Below, piece by piece: positions 1-10,155 of a stretch of 64,000 nt of DNA (within the stretch, counting starts at the first letter, position 1; the number at the start of each line of letters is the position of its first letter). The notes under the pieces were generated by a model. It did not search any database, had not been told where the DNA came from, and saw only the letters and a program-made list of their open reading frames with translations. Made by a program: the position numbers and the translations under genes. Origin of the DNA: Cladobotryum mycophilum (taxonomy: Eukaryota; Ascomycota; Sordariomycetes; Hypocreales; Hypocreaceae); the NCBI GenBank assembly GCA_036429605.1, contig JAVFKD010000016.1, positions 496,001 to 560,000 on the forward strand, given 5' to 3'.

Positions 1-881
1 CTAGCGTATTCCATAATTCTAGGCAGATGCAGTTGTAGAGGTGTGCATGTCATCAAACTCACCAGACGAGGTGAAGCTGGAGATATTGACTAAGTAAGTC
101 CGTTCATCCCCATTTATTCACAACCAAGCTCTCAAGAGACCTGGGAGCACTTTCCTTACATGTTTGTTTAGTCATCCTTAAATCCGATGCAATAACCACA
201 ACTGGGCCGAAATGCAATACTGGATCTATGACGAGAATGATACAGGGTAGCCATGGAAGGCTGCTTTCCACTCTCCCCACGCAACGCTAACAACCCCTTC
301 AGCCCGTTGAAGACAGAGCCATTAACGGAAATAAGATATCTATGTAATGATTATAAATCCAAATGCTTGTATCTTGAGCTAAATTGATTTCAAAGAGCGG
401 TTGGCTGGTTGGTACAACCGCGGTATGGGGAGATAAGAAATACTACTCCATGGTGTCTGAAGCTATGAAAATATGACCATCAAGGAGAAGAGGAAGAGGA
501 GAATAAAGAAAAAATGCGGAAAAATCCAGAGAATAGTAGAGCTTAAGAAGCACAAAAAAAGGACACAGGAATCAAAGAATCATGAGAATACCTGCTTCAG
601 ATCTCCCCCATCCTATATTTATCCGTCGCAAAGATCCATGGCATGGGGGAGTGGGGGTTTGAGATGGAATGGTTTAATTGCCCCGCATGAGACGGAGCTC
701 TCGCTAGATGACGACAAAGCAGTTGTGTGTGCCGTGCGACTTACTTTAACTCCGGGATGTTGGGAAAAAAATATCTTTTAAAACCTCCTGGTCCTCGTTC
801 ATTTTTCTCTCCTATTCTTGTAATTAATTGCCTCACCACACATCACCCAAATTGAGAGACAGAAAGCAAATCAAAACCACA
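1..881. other. Intergenic, left edge; promoter of the aldo-keto reductase gene
   Basis: I see no gene here. The only open frame of note (473-781) is a lysine/arginine-rich low-complexity translation without a recognisable domain. The last 80 bases are pyrimidine-rich and then CA-rich, as expected of a fungal core promoter and 5' leader running into the ATG at 882. Confidence 0.6.
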
Positions 882-2069
882 ATGTCCAAGCCAGAGAACC
901 AGCCCCCGATGACCTATCGGTTCCTGGGCCGCACCGGTCTTCAGGTGTCTGCCATTTCCCTCGGTGGATGGCTGACCTACGGTGGCCATATCGACAGAGG
1001 TAAGAAAGGGGGCAGAAACTCGACTCAATTCATACCATTGTTTAAAAACAATAAAATAGTGTGCTAATTCTCATACCCAGAGGGCACCTTTGCCTGCATG
1101 AAGGCTGCTTATGACTGTGGTGTCAACTTCTTCGACTGCGCCGAGGCCTACTCCAAGGGAGAGTCTGAGATTGTCATGGGCGAAGCTATCAAGAAGTTTG
1201 GATGGAAACGAAATGACATTGTCATTACCACAAAGGTAAGCCTCTAATTTGCCCCCCCCCCGATATGTATCAACACCGCTGACCGTGTTATACTTATGTA
1301 GGTCTACTGGGGCCAGGCCTTTGGTGACAATATTGTCAACAACAAGGGCCTGTCTCGAAAGCACATCATTGAGGGCGTTAATGCCTCACTCAAGAGGCTA
1401 GACTTGGAATACGTCGATGTTCTCTTTGCTCACCGGCCGGACCGCTACACTCCTATTGAGGAGACGGTTCGCGCATTCAACCACATCATCGACCAGGGCA
1501 AGGCATTCTACTGGGGAACGTCAGAGTGGAAGTCTGATGAGATTGCCCAGGCGTGGCGAGTTGCCGACAGACTTGGATTGATTGGCCCCGTCGCCGAACA
1601 ACCGCCATACAACATGCTTGATCGTGGCAAGGTCGAGGAGGAGTATGAGTTGCTGTTCCGTGAGCACAAGCTTGGCCTCACCGTATACTCCCCCATGAAG
1701 CAGGGCATTCTTTCCGGAAAGTACAAGGACGGCATCCCTGAGAACTCTCGTTTCGCCCAGAGCGGCCTGGAGTACATTGCGGGATACTGGAAGAGGACGG
1801 GCAAGGAGACGTGGGATGCCATTGTGGAGCAGGTCAACCGACTACAGCCCATTGCCGATAAGCTCGGCGTCAAGCTGAGCACACTTGCGCTTGCCTGGGT
1901 CCTCAAGAACCCCAATGTGAGCACAGCCATCACCGGTGCGAGCAGTACGGAGCAGGTGTACGATAACTGCGCAGCTGTTGGGTTGGTTGACAAGCTCACG
2001 CCGGAGATTTTGGAGGAAATCGAAAAGGTTCTGAACAACAAGCCTCCTGCTCTCATCGAGAGATACTAA
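882..2069 (+). CDS. Aldo-keto reductase, voltage-gated K+ channel beta-subunit-like
   Basis: NAD(P)H-dependent oxidoreductase of the AKR superfamily, closest in pattern to the Kv-beta (KCNAB) group; the substrate cannot be read from sequence. Model: exons 882-999, 1081-1235 and 1302-2069, giving 346 aa, the usual length for this group. The start ATG opens MSKPENQPPMTYRFLGRTG and leads straight into beta strand 1 (LGRTGLQVSAISLGGW). The catalytic tetrad is visible: D58 and Y63 in FDCAEAYS, K91 at the end of exon 2 (VITTK) and H135 in FAHRPDRY. The C-terminal cofactor region includes AITGASSTEQV. Both introns have GT..AG ends and restore a continuous frame; intron 2 contains a C10 run. The gene lies in tandem with the nitronate monooxygenase 0.8 kb downstream. 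The enzyme is probably cytosolic, since no signal peptide or membrane segment is seen. Confidence 0.93.
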
Positions 2070-2869
2070 AAAGCCGGTGGCAAAGTAGACGAATAAATAA
2101 AAATAACCATCCAAACTGACGTGATGCAAGCTTCGCAGGGGGAGAGGAAGAGGAAAGGGGGATATTCCTATTGCGGAATATGTTTCGTCTTGAATACTAC
2201 AGAAACCACCAAAGCCTACATAGAAGGTTGCAGCCAGCGGAGCTGCTCGCATAGAGATGACCTATAGAAGAATATATAGAAGCCTGGTGCGGCCGTAGAG
2301 GCCATGCACGTAGCCCAACGGAGACTTTTCGTCATGGATCTAACGTCTTACATGCCTGAGCCACTCAGCAGGCGAATCTGCTGGGCAATACCCAAATCAT
2401 GTCAAATCAATTATGTTTGTGCAAGCAGATCGCCATCTGACCTTGCTAAACGATAGGATAGGAAGAGCACGCCCCTCGTCGAAAAAAAAAAGGCGAATGG
2501 GGGCGTAAAATATGCGGGAGAGCCCCCTGTCCCCGCACCCGCACCCGCATGGAGAGGAAAGCTTTCCCCACGTTCAAGCTTATGAGCTTTTTTTTTGGGG
2601 GGGGGGGGGGGGGGCGTTTGTGTTCTTTTATGATTAGTTTGAGAACCTTGGAAGGGGGCGTGGGCGGGATGATGAGAGATGATGAATATCTTGGGGAGGG
2701 AGAGTAAGCACCTATATAAAGGCAGCTATGCCATCTCAGTTAAAACATGAATTGAGAAGCGTAAGAATCAATTCAGGAGTAACAATCAAGTCTCTCACCG
2801 TTTGCTATTTCATCTAAGCCTTTTAAAGAGGAGCATCGTCTTGTTGCAAATCATCCGACGAAAGAAAAA
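2070..2869. promoter_or_regulatory. Intergenic region and promoter of the nitronate monooxygenase gene
   Basis: This interval holds the 3' end of the aldo-keto reductase transcript and the next promoter. A T9 tract abuts a G18 tract (2588-2614) about 260 bp upstream of the ATG. A TATA-like element (TATATAAAGG) lies at about 2713-2722, followed by a CA-rich leader. No other gene is supported. Confidence 0.55.
2588..2614 (+). repeat. T9-G18 homopolymer tract
   Basis: Nine T bases are followed directly by eighteen G bases in the promoter of the nitronate monooxygenase gene. Long G tracts can form G-quadruplex-like structures and are hard to sequence, so the length is uncertain. Confidence 0.8.
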
Positions 2870-3079
2870 ATGTCTGCCTCACGTCTCCAGGAATGGTTTC
2901 CTTGGTTGGAGGCACCTATTGTTGTTAGTGCGCCCATGGCCTTTGCAGCTACGCCGCAACTCGCTGTTGAGGTTACAAAGGCCGGAGGCTTCGGTATGTT
3001 CTCCCAAAGACTAAGAATCCAAGACGTCTTTTTCTTTTTCAACTCTTTTTCTTTCTCTCTCCCTCTCTCCTTCTCTCTC

Positions 3080-3110
<31 letters not shown>

Positions 3111-4355
3111 CTATATATATATATATAACCACTGGGTTGAGGGTCCCTGTGTTAACGTTTGGTAGGCTTCCTATCGAGCTATATAGACCTCAGCGAGGGA
3201 TCGCCTCATCTCGCTGCTCTCGATTCAGACCTGACCTACTGCCGCGAGCACCTCGGCGACGCACCCGACAAACCCACCCGCGTAGGAGCCAGCTTCCTCA
3301 CCGGCCACGCCTCCATCACCAAATTCTCCGAAACCGCCCTGCCCCTGATCCAGAAGCACAAACCTGCAGCCGTATGGCTCTTCGCCCCCAAAGTAGCCGT
3401 CAAGCCCCACGGGCTCATCATCAAAGCCCTGAAGGGTCTGGACGTGCCGCCCAAGGTGTTTGTCCAGGTGGGCAACGCGACGGCCGCGAGGGAGGCCATC
3501 GAGGACGGGGCGGATGTGCTGGTCTGTCAGGGGATCGATGCGGGGGGCCATCAGTATCAGAGGGGGATGGGGGTGGTGCCGCTGTTGCTCGAGGTGAGGC
3601 GCCTGCTGGAGGCGGAGTACAAGGATAGGGATGTGAGGCTCTTGGCTGCGGGGGGATTGCGGATGGGAAGGGGGCGGCAGCGATGTTGACTGCTGGTGAG
3701 TTTGCTGGGCGAGAAAAACTTACCCAATACTCCCCAAAAAATTGAGCTTTTTGCTAACCCAGGACTGTTGATTGTAGAAGCGGAGGGTGTCGTGATGGGC
3801 ACAAGGGTGCGTACCCTCCTCCCCTTCAACTTCTTCGAGATTTGTCCTTGTAGCACTGACTGACATCGCCGTTACCTAGTTCACCGTCGCCAACGAGTCC
3901 GTCTACCCAGACTTCCGCAAGCAGCAAATCATCCAAGCCAAGGACGGCGGCAGCTCCACCCTGAAGTCGCCCTTCCACGACCACATTGGCAACCACGAGC
4001 TCTTCTGGGGCCATGCGTACGATGGGCGCGCCCTTGTCGGCCCCTTGCACGAAAAGTATCTGGCGAGCACCTCGTTTGAGGAATGCCGGCGGAGCCTGAA
4101 GGAGGATTTCTCGGCGGAGGAGGCTGAGAAGGTGATTAATACTTGGGCGTACGTTTTCCCTCTTCCTCTTTTTCTTTCGCTGCTGCTGCCGCTGCCGCTG
4201 CTTGATCAATTGGGTGAAAATGATATGCTAACTTGGGGGTTTGTAGGGGAACTGCGGTCGGAATCATTAACAAGAGTCAGCCGGCGGGAGAGATTGTGCG
4301 TGAAGTTCGCGAGGAAGCAAAGCAGGCAATTAGAAAGGTAGCAGGTCTGCTATAG
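2870..4355 (+). CDS. Nitronate monooxygenase (2-nitropropane dioxygenase family), with a 1-nt frame break
   Basis: FMN-dependent enzyme that oxidises alkyl nitronates to carbonyl compounds and nitrite. Proposed exons are 2870-2993, 3166-3695, 3778-3806, 3880-4148 and 4247-4355. With one base restored these give 353 aa, the usual family length. Visible family features are the N-terminal PIVVSAPMAFAATPQL, the flavin-site motif GIDAGGHQ with its catalytic-type His, and EGVVMGTRF near the phosphate site. The frame breaks at the G6 run 3650-3655. Upstream reads LLAAGG, and the expected continuation IADGKGAAAMLTA lies in the next frame, so one G appears missing. Intron 1 (172 nt) carries (AC)n and (TA)n microsatellites. 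The small third exon is my choice of acceptor at 3777; an alternative AG at 3762 would add five residues. The gene converges with the SCP2 gene, 270 bp apart. Confidence 0.88.
3080..3127 (+). repeat. (AC)n and (TA)n microsatellites inside intron 1
   Basis: About 14 AC units are followed by about 8 TA units, within the first intron of the nitronate monooxygenase gene and just upstream of the coding region of exon 2. The tract is preceded by a CT-rich stretch. Confidence 0.9.
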
Positions 4356-4625
4356 TTTTAGTCTCTCAATGTCACCTGGAAGAAGAATAAGAAAAAAATG
4401 GCACACGGCGAATTCGCGGCAACCCGGTAATTGAAACAAAGGCTTTGTTCTTGCACAAGGCGTGGTATTTTTTTGGTCTTTTTTCGTCTATGCTAGTTCA
4501 TAAAGCAGTATGTAAAAAAAAAACCCCAACCCATGGTAGGCAGATATGGTACATAAAAATTATAAAATAAAATAAAAAATCCCAAGCTCGTCGTACAACA
4601 AAAAGCGCGTGGACGGGACGCCCGC

Positions 4626-5180
4626 TTACAGCTTAGGCTTGTCCTGGGCCTTCTTCAGGATGGGCTCGAGCTTCATGGTGGACATGAGGTTGCCCTTGAT
4701 CTTCATCTTGTTGCCCATGTAGAGCTTCTGGGCGTTGGCCTGGCCGGCGGCGAGCTTGCCAAAGTCCTCGTCGGAAAGGATGAGGGTGGCTGTTGGAGAA
4801 GGCAGCAAGGTTAGCATTGGAAGACTTGGGTGGTTTTTTTGTTTCTTCTTCTTCTTCGGTCTACAACTTACCAGTGGGCTTCTTGTGGGCACCGGTGGTG
4901 ACGGCGGCCTTGGTCTTGAGGTCAAGGGTCCAGCTCTCCTCCTTGCCATCCGTGTTCTTCAGGGTGAAGACAAAGATGGACTTGGCGCCGAGGGCGGCCT
5001 TCTTGTTGGACTCGTCCTGGAGGGAGTTGTTGAGGAGATCGAAAGCCGCGGAGGCAGGGAAAGAGTCTGTTTGAAAATGCGCCTGTTAGTCTTTTGCCCA
5101 TCTTCCAGCGCTTGGGGTCGTCGCCCTGTTGGCGTCCTATTTTTGTTGTTGTTGGAGTACTAACCGTTCTTGACAGACAT
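4626..5180 (-). CDS. SCP2 sterol/lipid-binding domain protein (POX18-type)
   Basis: Small single-domain SCP2 protein that binds fatty acyl or sterol ligands; the fungal relatives I know of are peroxisomal (Candida POX18/PXP-18 type). Exons are 5165-5180, 5066-4872 and 4789-4626 on the minus strand, giving 124 aa. The protein begins MSVKNDSFPASAAFDLL. The core reads SIFVFTLKNTDGKEESWTLD, followed by ATLILSDEDFGKLAAGQ and AQKLYMGNKMKIKGN, which is the characteristic second half of the SCP2 fold. The final tripeptide is PKL, which may act as a weak type 1 peroxisome-targeting signal; that is inference. The first exon is only 16 nt. The gene faces the nitronate monooxygenase tail to tail. Confidence 0.9.
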
Positions 5181-6136
5181 GATGGGCGGTGGATTGGATT
5201 CAGTGATGTAAGTTGGTTGATGGTTCAAGAAGAAGAAGAGAGAGGGGGGGTATATAATGTTTTATTGGTTTGGTGATGAAGAAAAGAAGAGGAACGGAGT
5301 CGCCGGGGGAAGTTCCCTTGCCGTTTAAATGGCAAAAAGGCGAACACAAGGCTGGGCCAGCGCGCACGGCACCGGTTACGTCGTGTTTCTTCTTCCTCTT
5401 CTTCTCCTTGCTAAAATGCATGTGATGCGAACCTCGGCCGGAAGCGCCAAGTGCTGCCAAATGTCAGAAGTGTGACCGACCGACGCCCCCCCCCCCCCCC
5501 AGGCCACTCCGCTGTTTTACCCCAAAAATCACCCCCACACTTTTTCTGGGCTGCTTAACTTGATCTGGGAAGAGTTCCATCACCCATGCATGGATGCTTG
5601 GGGATGGAACGAGGAGATCCGTGGCTTTGTCCAGTAGCAGCAACAAGCCGTGAAGAGTGGAGGGATGGGATATCTTTTGCACCTGAAGTCTTCTAGAATT
5701 AATGTCAAAGACCTTCAGATCCGCCGAAGAAAAACACCAATGTGCAATGCCATGAATGAGGATAGTTGCCCCCCCTGCACATGCTGCATCTTAACAGGTT
5801 TTAACAAGATGAATCTCACACACTGTCCGAGACACAACGAGCATGGATTACTTTTCTCCGTCACACGACCATGTCCAAATCCAACTTGACCTCCACCAAT
5901 TCTCAGCCGTGGGTCTGTCAATGCAGCTGCCACACACATGCGTCTTCACATGGAAATGCCCCGTTCTATTTCCTCTAGATCAATGCGGTAGGTAGAGAGG
6001 GAAGTTCTATACTGATGTTACAAAGGATCATCTAGCTCACCGAGCTCGCTCAGACGTTCACATGGTTTTTACAGAGTCCACCAATTGTCTAATCATATAG
6101 CATCATCATCATAATATCCCATAACGCCGGAACACT
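5181..6136. other. Intergenic: SCP2 promoter and LETM1-gene 3' flank
   Basis: I find no supportable gene. Just upstream of the SCP2 start (read leftward) lies a CAA/TTC-rich leader. A C15 run occupies 5486-5500. The rest is unique sequence without a conserved-looking reading frame. Confidence 0.55.
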
Positions 6137-7235
6137 CTACAGTTCCCACTCAGGCACCGCGAAGTCTCGTTGCTGAGGCCAGTTCTCGGGCCTATATCAT
6201 GTGTTAGTCGGGGCGTCACGGCTTCTTCAAGGTCGGTAATCGCAGTCTAGCAACGTACCTCGTCAACAGCAACGTCGCCATTCTTCGTCTCCTCTCCCCA
6301 AGATCCTCAGCGGCCGTCAAACGCAACCAGTCGCCAAGCCAGCCCCTGAGCTCCCTCTCGCTCTTACCCAGGACATTGATTCCTCGCTCTGCGCAGGCAA
6401 TCCGCAGCTCCTCGCACTCCAGACCCAGCGGACCGCCGTCGTGAAGCAATCTCTTGTCATCGCCCTCCAGAAAAGCCATGCGCAGTCTTCCCTTGAGATT
6501 CCACATGCCCGGAGGCGTGAAGCCCAGGCGGTCCCACATCATTCCCGAGAGATGCAAACTCTTCAAAACGTGCGCTTGGGCGACGCTCCGGGTGACGCTG
6601 GGACTCAGAGGACCGTGAGGATATTTGCCTTCAAACTCTAGGAATGTTTCTTTGCGACGTTGTTCGGCCTTTTCCAGTGCTCCAAATATTTGCTTCGGGA
6701 TTCGGCAGGTATATGGTACAATTCCGTCGACAAACAGGACCACCAGAGCTGTTAACTCGCCAATGGCAGCCAACATTAAGCCGAAGAAGGGCAGTCGTAG
6801 CATATCATGTCGAACCCGCCATAAGAGGACCCAATCGGCACGGGAAAAGGTATGGGGAACAGCGTAGGGTTTTAATATCGAAGGTCGGTCACCGGGCGGT
6901 AGACTGCTGAGCCTTTCGCGCAACAGCCTCCGATTCTTGAAAATGCTCTTCAGGCCATCTTTGTAGAACTTGATGTAGGCCTTGCCCAGGTTGAAATAGT
7001 AGACTGGCGCCGCTTGGTCCGGTTCGCGCTTGGGAACGTCGAGAAGAGGAGGGCGAGTCGACTCGGGAGGATTGAGCAGCGGGCTCTTGGACACCTGCTG
7101 CTGTCTCTTGTCGTGAACAAATCTCGACTGGTGAGCGATGCTGCCTGCGCGAAAGGCGTGGGTCTGTAGACCGAGCAATTGAGAGGTCAGGAGTAACCTC
7201 CCATGATTGGCAGCGCAATATGGCCGTGGGATCAT
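6137..7235 (-). CDS. LETM1-domain mitochondrial inner-membrane protein
   Basis: Fungal LETM1-like protein, a family linked to mitochondrial K+/H+ homeostasis and ribosome association at the inner membrane. The start ATG at 7235 is the first methionine in frame and gives an Arg/Ser-rich, acid-poor N-terminus that looks like a mitochondrial presequence. A single intron lies at 6192-6258: GTACGT donor, CTAAC branch site, ATATAG acceptor. Exon 2 adds RPENWPQQRDFAVPEWEL, for 343 aa in all. Reading through the donor instead gives a different tail ending LPTLKKP, so the intron decides the C-terminus. Visible LETM1 features are a lysine-rich segment before the domain, SRADWVLLWRVRHDMLRLPFF leading into one membrane segment (LMLAAIGELTALVVLFVDG), and the helical half with LGLECEELRIACAERGINVLG, which matches the ribosome-binding-like region. 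Confidence 0.88.
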
Positions 7236-8128
7236 GGCTGCGACTTTGAAATTTGTTGGCGGAGAGCAAAAGTGAAAACGAACTGCCGAAGTGGCGGCCA
7301 GGGGTCCTTTTCGGGATAGTCTGACGTAGAGGCTGGCCAGTGACGTACCCTGTAATAAAATCAATCTAGACGGGAACCTGGAATTGAATCTACAGACTCT
7401 CGTCCAACTTTTCGATGACGACTTGAAGCGTATACATTACTAAAGTGAATTTCAATTTTCCCTATTTCTAGTTATTTGTTAACGAGCGGCTACTATCGCT
7501 CTTCGATAATAAACATCCATGTTATATGGCCTCTTGGTCTAATTTACACTTTGATCCCATCAAAAATCAATCATGGCACCAATTCAGGGCTTCAAACTCA
7601 TCTAAATCCCGAATATTCTGAAGAGTAGTGGTCGAGTCACTCGCTTGATACAATACCCATTTTTTTAAAATAAATAAATAAATAAATAAATATGACAAAC
7701 CGGAAATAAACCAAAAAATAGCACTGTTAAGATTCCATTGCGATTAAAAAAAGTTGGGTAATGACTTCAAAGTGAAGAATATAGATAGGAGTGGCAGCAA
7801 CGGGATGTAATTACATTTATAAGAAATGGCCAGCTGAGATACAGGAGCGAAAATGTAATCCAAGAATGGAACCTCAAGCGTTGACAGAGACAATTGTACC
7901 CCATTACCACCTTTTTATAGCAAACTACACTTCCAGTCTAACCCAGTTGATTCCATCCCTTCCATACCCCGTCACTCATCTCTAATGATAGTATCCCAAC
8001 TTCCCAATCCATTGAGTCTGTGATCTGTCGGACAGAAACCATCCGAAGAAAAGTTGGATTCTCAATAGACTAATACGGCATGAGCTCTCATCCCCTCAAC
8101 AGGGGCTACTGTGGAAGTCTTTACCTCT
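7236..8128. other. Intergenic between the LETM1 gene and the zinc-ribbon microgene
   Basis: AT-richer than its surroundings, with an (AAAT)n tract at about 7668-7692. It serves as the LETM1 promoter side and the 3' flank of the microgene. No gene is seen; the short frame at 7791-7985 has no recognisable feature. Confidence 0.5.
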
Positions 8129-8224
8129 CTAATAGTGAGGCGACTGGCTGCAGCTGTGGCACACAGCCTGGGTGGAAGAGACACTGGCTCCGCAGTGTAC
8201 ACAATCGACAATTGTGGAAGGCAT
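8129..8224 (-). CDS. Putative 31-aa zinc-ribbon microprotein
   Basis: A short open frame that I judge likely to be a real gene; no family is recognised. The 31 residues start MPSTIVDCVHCG and end in SQSPHY. Four cysteines (C8, C11, C22, C25) form CVHC...CHSC, a C-x2-C-x10-C-x2-C pattern with a glycine after the first knuckle, as in zinc ribbons. The case for a gene rests mainly on the upstream sequence. A TATAAG box lies at 8378-8383 on the same strand. A pyrimidine/CA-rich leader rich in ACAA and CAAC words follows, of the kind found on abundant fungal mRNAs. The start context is AAGCATAATGCC. No signal peptide or membrane segment is seen. It could instead be the first exon of a longer gene, although the stop at 8129-8131 comes before any convincing donor site. 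Confidence 0.45.
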   Translation of the reverse strand: MPSTIVDCVHCGASVSSTQAVCHSCSQSPHY

Positions 8225-8377
8225 TATGCTTCGGGTGGATGCTATGAGGTAACGTGTGATGGCAGTTGTAAGTGATTGTAAGTTTTTGTAAAAGTTTATT
8301 GCTTGAGTGGGTTGTTGGTTGAATGGATTGCTGATGATGAGAATTCTCTATGAGAAAGGGCATGAGAGTTCACACTT

Positions 8378-8383
8378 CTTATA
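8378..8383 (-). promoter_or_regulatory. TATA box of the zinc-ribbon microgene
   Basis: TATAAG on the minus strand, 154 bp upstream of the microgene ATG. It is followed by a CT-rich stretch and then a long CA-rich leader, the usual fungal core-promoter layout. A stress-response-like AGGGG word lies about 100 bp further upstream (8485-8489). Confidence 0.45.
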
Positions 8384-9395
8384 GCTGAACTTGGGAGAGT
8401 ATTCTTCCATCATACGGCGAGCTCATCGCGTTCTGCCTCATCTTTCGCGAGATTGTTGGCCTGTTTTCTCGGCCAGGACTACGAAGGGGCTGAGTGCAAA
8501 TAATTCATTTCTACAACTAACAGAAATTTTGAAGACAGGGTCTGGATTCCTGTTGGATAAGAGCATTGTAAGTTGCGCTCCGTCAATGCTACTCTTCTAT
8601 CTATGGTTATGTATGTAGTATATACTGTGTTGCGGTGCATCGGTCAGAGGATGAAGAGTAACAGCAAGGCTAAAGATGCCAAATATACCCGAACTAAAGC
8701 GTACCAAGTACACCTTCATCCAATAGAGCAACAAAGGATTGTATGTTGGCTGGGGATGGCAAGGCATCTTTAGACAAGGGTACTCAGCACCACTGATGTT
8801 CATACCTGAGATCATCAGCCTTGCATGTAACAGTGATCAGGTGCCCATGACGCTTCTATGGTCTATAATGGGTTACGCGGATGCTGTAGCCTAGCCTCAA
8901 GTGTTGGTGATAGACTGGGAGTGGTAGGCAAATGTGATAATTGTGTTCTCATAACCCTTATCTTCAATTATCATCCGTTTGTTGCCTACCAGTAGAGCCA
9001 AATGGATGACCGAGTCGAGCTTCATTGAGTTAGTGAAGTTAAGTTGGATCTGCCTTGCACATGCGTATGTTGGCCTGTGTAGGTGGTCTCGACTCGGGGG
9101 TCTAAAATACATGGACCTAGTTTACGGGGCACTCTGTGCAGCCATCACATTTACTTTCCTGCTTGATTGCCCATCCGACTTGGTCATTCTCTCGGGCAGT
9201 GTTGACGTCCAACTACGTATCTGGTGCCAACATATCACCGATGGAGTGAGTAGATGTCATAGGGAACGTAGCTGCGACAATTATTGTAACTGGAATATAA
9301 TGTTTCAAATTATTGATCTACGTCGTGATTCTAGATTCAGTCTACCTCCATACGTTCATACGACAAATAAGGTGCCATCCCTCTGCCGTAGCGAT
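8384..9395. other. Intergenic between the microgene promoter and the kinase gene
   Basis: Apart from the upstream part of the microgene promoter, I see no feature. The plus-strand open frames here (for example 8979-9473) lack recognisable motifs and overlap the 3' end of the kinase gene. Confidence 0.5.
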
Positions 9396-10155
9396 CTAAT
9401 TGGCCCTAGAATCTTGGTCGCACTTCAATCCAAATTAGTCAATGAATCTCTGGATAGGTATTCAGCGGGTTGAGACTTACTTGGGATTCGAGGAAAGCTA
9501 GTAGCTCAGCCGAGTCATCTACCTCATTCTTGATGGCGACAGAAGGTCCAATTCTGGTGTAATATGGGGATTCGAATCGAGCAGGAAAGAAGCCAGCATA
9601 CTCCCAATCGACGATTGCGTTTATCTTCAGAGTATTTGGATCGACAACAACGTTGTGCTGAGACAGATCATTGTGACAGAAGACATACTCGTCTTGGCTC
9701 GATGCTCGCGTGTGCCAATTGTCCTTCTCTGTTTGTTGCATGACCCTATATGGGGGAATCACAAGGCCTGATGGCCCTCCGATTTTTTTGGATTTGAGAT
9801 TCTGAAGCTTGGCGAGATGGATCTCGAGCTCCTTGCGCACAACGGCTTTTTGCTCATCGTCTAGGTCAGCCATGTTAACACCGTCGATGTATTCCGTGAC
9901 CAAATAGTAAGCATCGTCTTCTTCAAAGTGACAGAACACGGTTGGGACGGGAATGTCAGTGTGCTTTCGAATATACTGCAATGATTCGGCCTCATTCATC
10001 AGACGTTCTTTGCCGAGGCGAGGCACGTGAAGACCACGGTAGCCTGTGCGATACTCGCTGGGCCGTAGGCTCCTCTTGATGAAGGTGTTGTCGCGGCTGT
10101 AATATTTTCGTTCAAAGGTCGTAGCGAACCATCCCTGAGCTGGTTCTGCAGACAT
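9396..10155 (-). CDS. Aminoglycoside phosphotransferase (APH)-family kinase-like protein
   Basis: Small fungal APH/choline-kinase-fold protein that probably phosphorylates a small molecule; the substrate is unknown and antibiotic resistance should not be assumed. The N-lobe includes DNTFIKRSLRPSE, with the likely ATP-binding Lys, then LMNEAESLQYIRKHTDIPVP and YYLVTEYIDGVNMADL at the hinge. The catalytic loop is FCHNDLSQHNVVVD (H-x-D-x4-N, Brenner motif), and the metal-binding segment is INAIVDWEYAGFFP. The start at 10155 gives MSAEPAQGW. At the C-terminus a perfect GTAAGT follows ...LAFLESQ. A 58-nt intron (9423-9480, CTAAT branch site) would give ESQCDQDSRAN and 233 aa; without splicing the frame ends at 9439 with 238 aa. 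I prefer the spliced form. The protein is short for the family, whose members often run to 280 aa or more. Confidence 0.85.

Noticed and set aside
2870..3628. A 252-aa open frame reading through the first intron of the nitronate monooxygenase
   Set aside because: After 41 residues it runs into CT-rich intron and microsatellite sequence (HTHTHTH) and then reads the real exon 2 in the wrong frame.
9396..10155. APH-type kinase as an antibiotic-resistance gene
   Set aside because: Fungal genomes carry many APH-fold proteins of unrelated or unknown substrate; only the generic catalytic motifs are present, so resistance is not supported.
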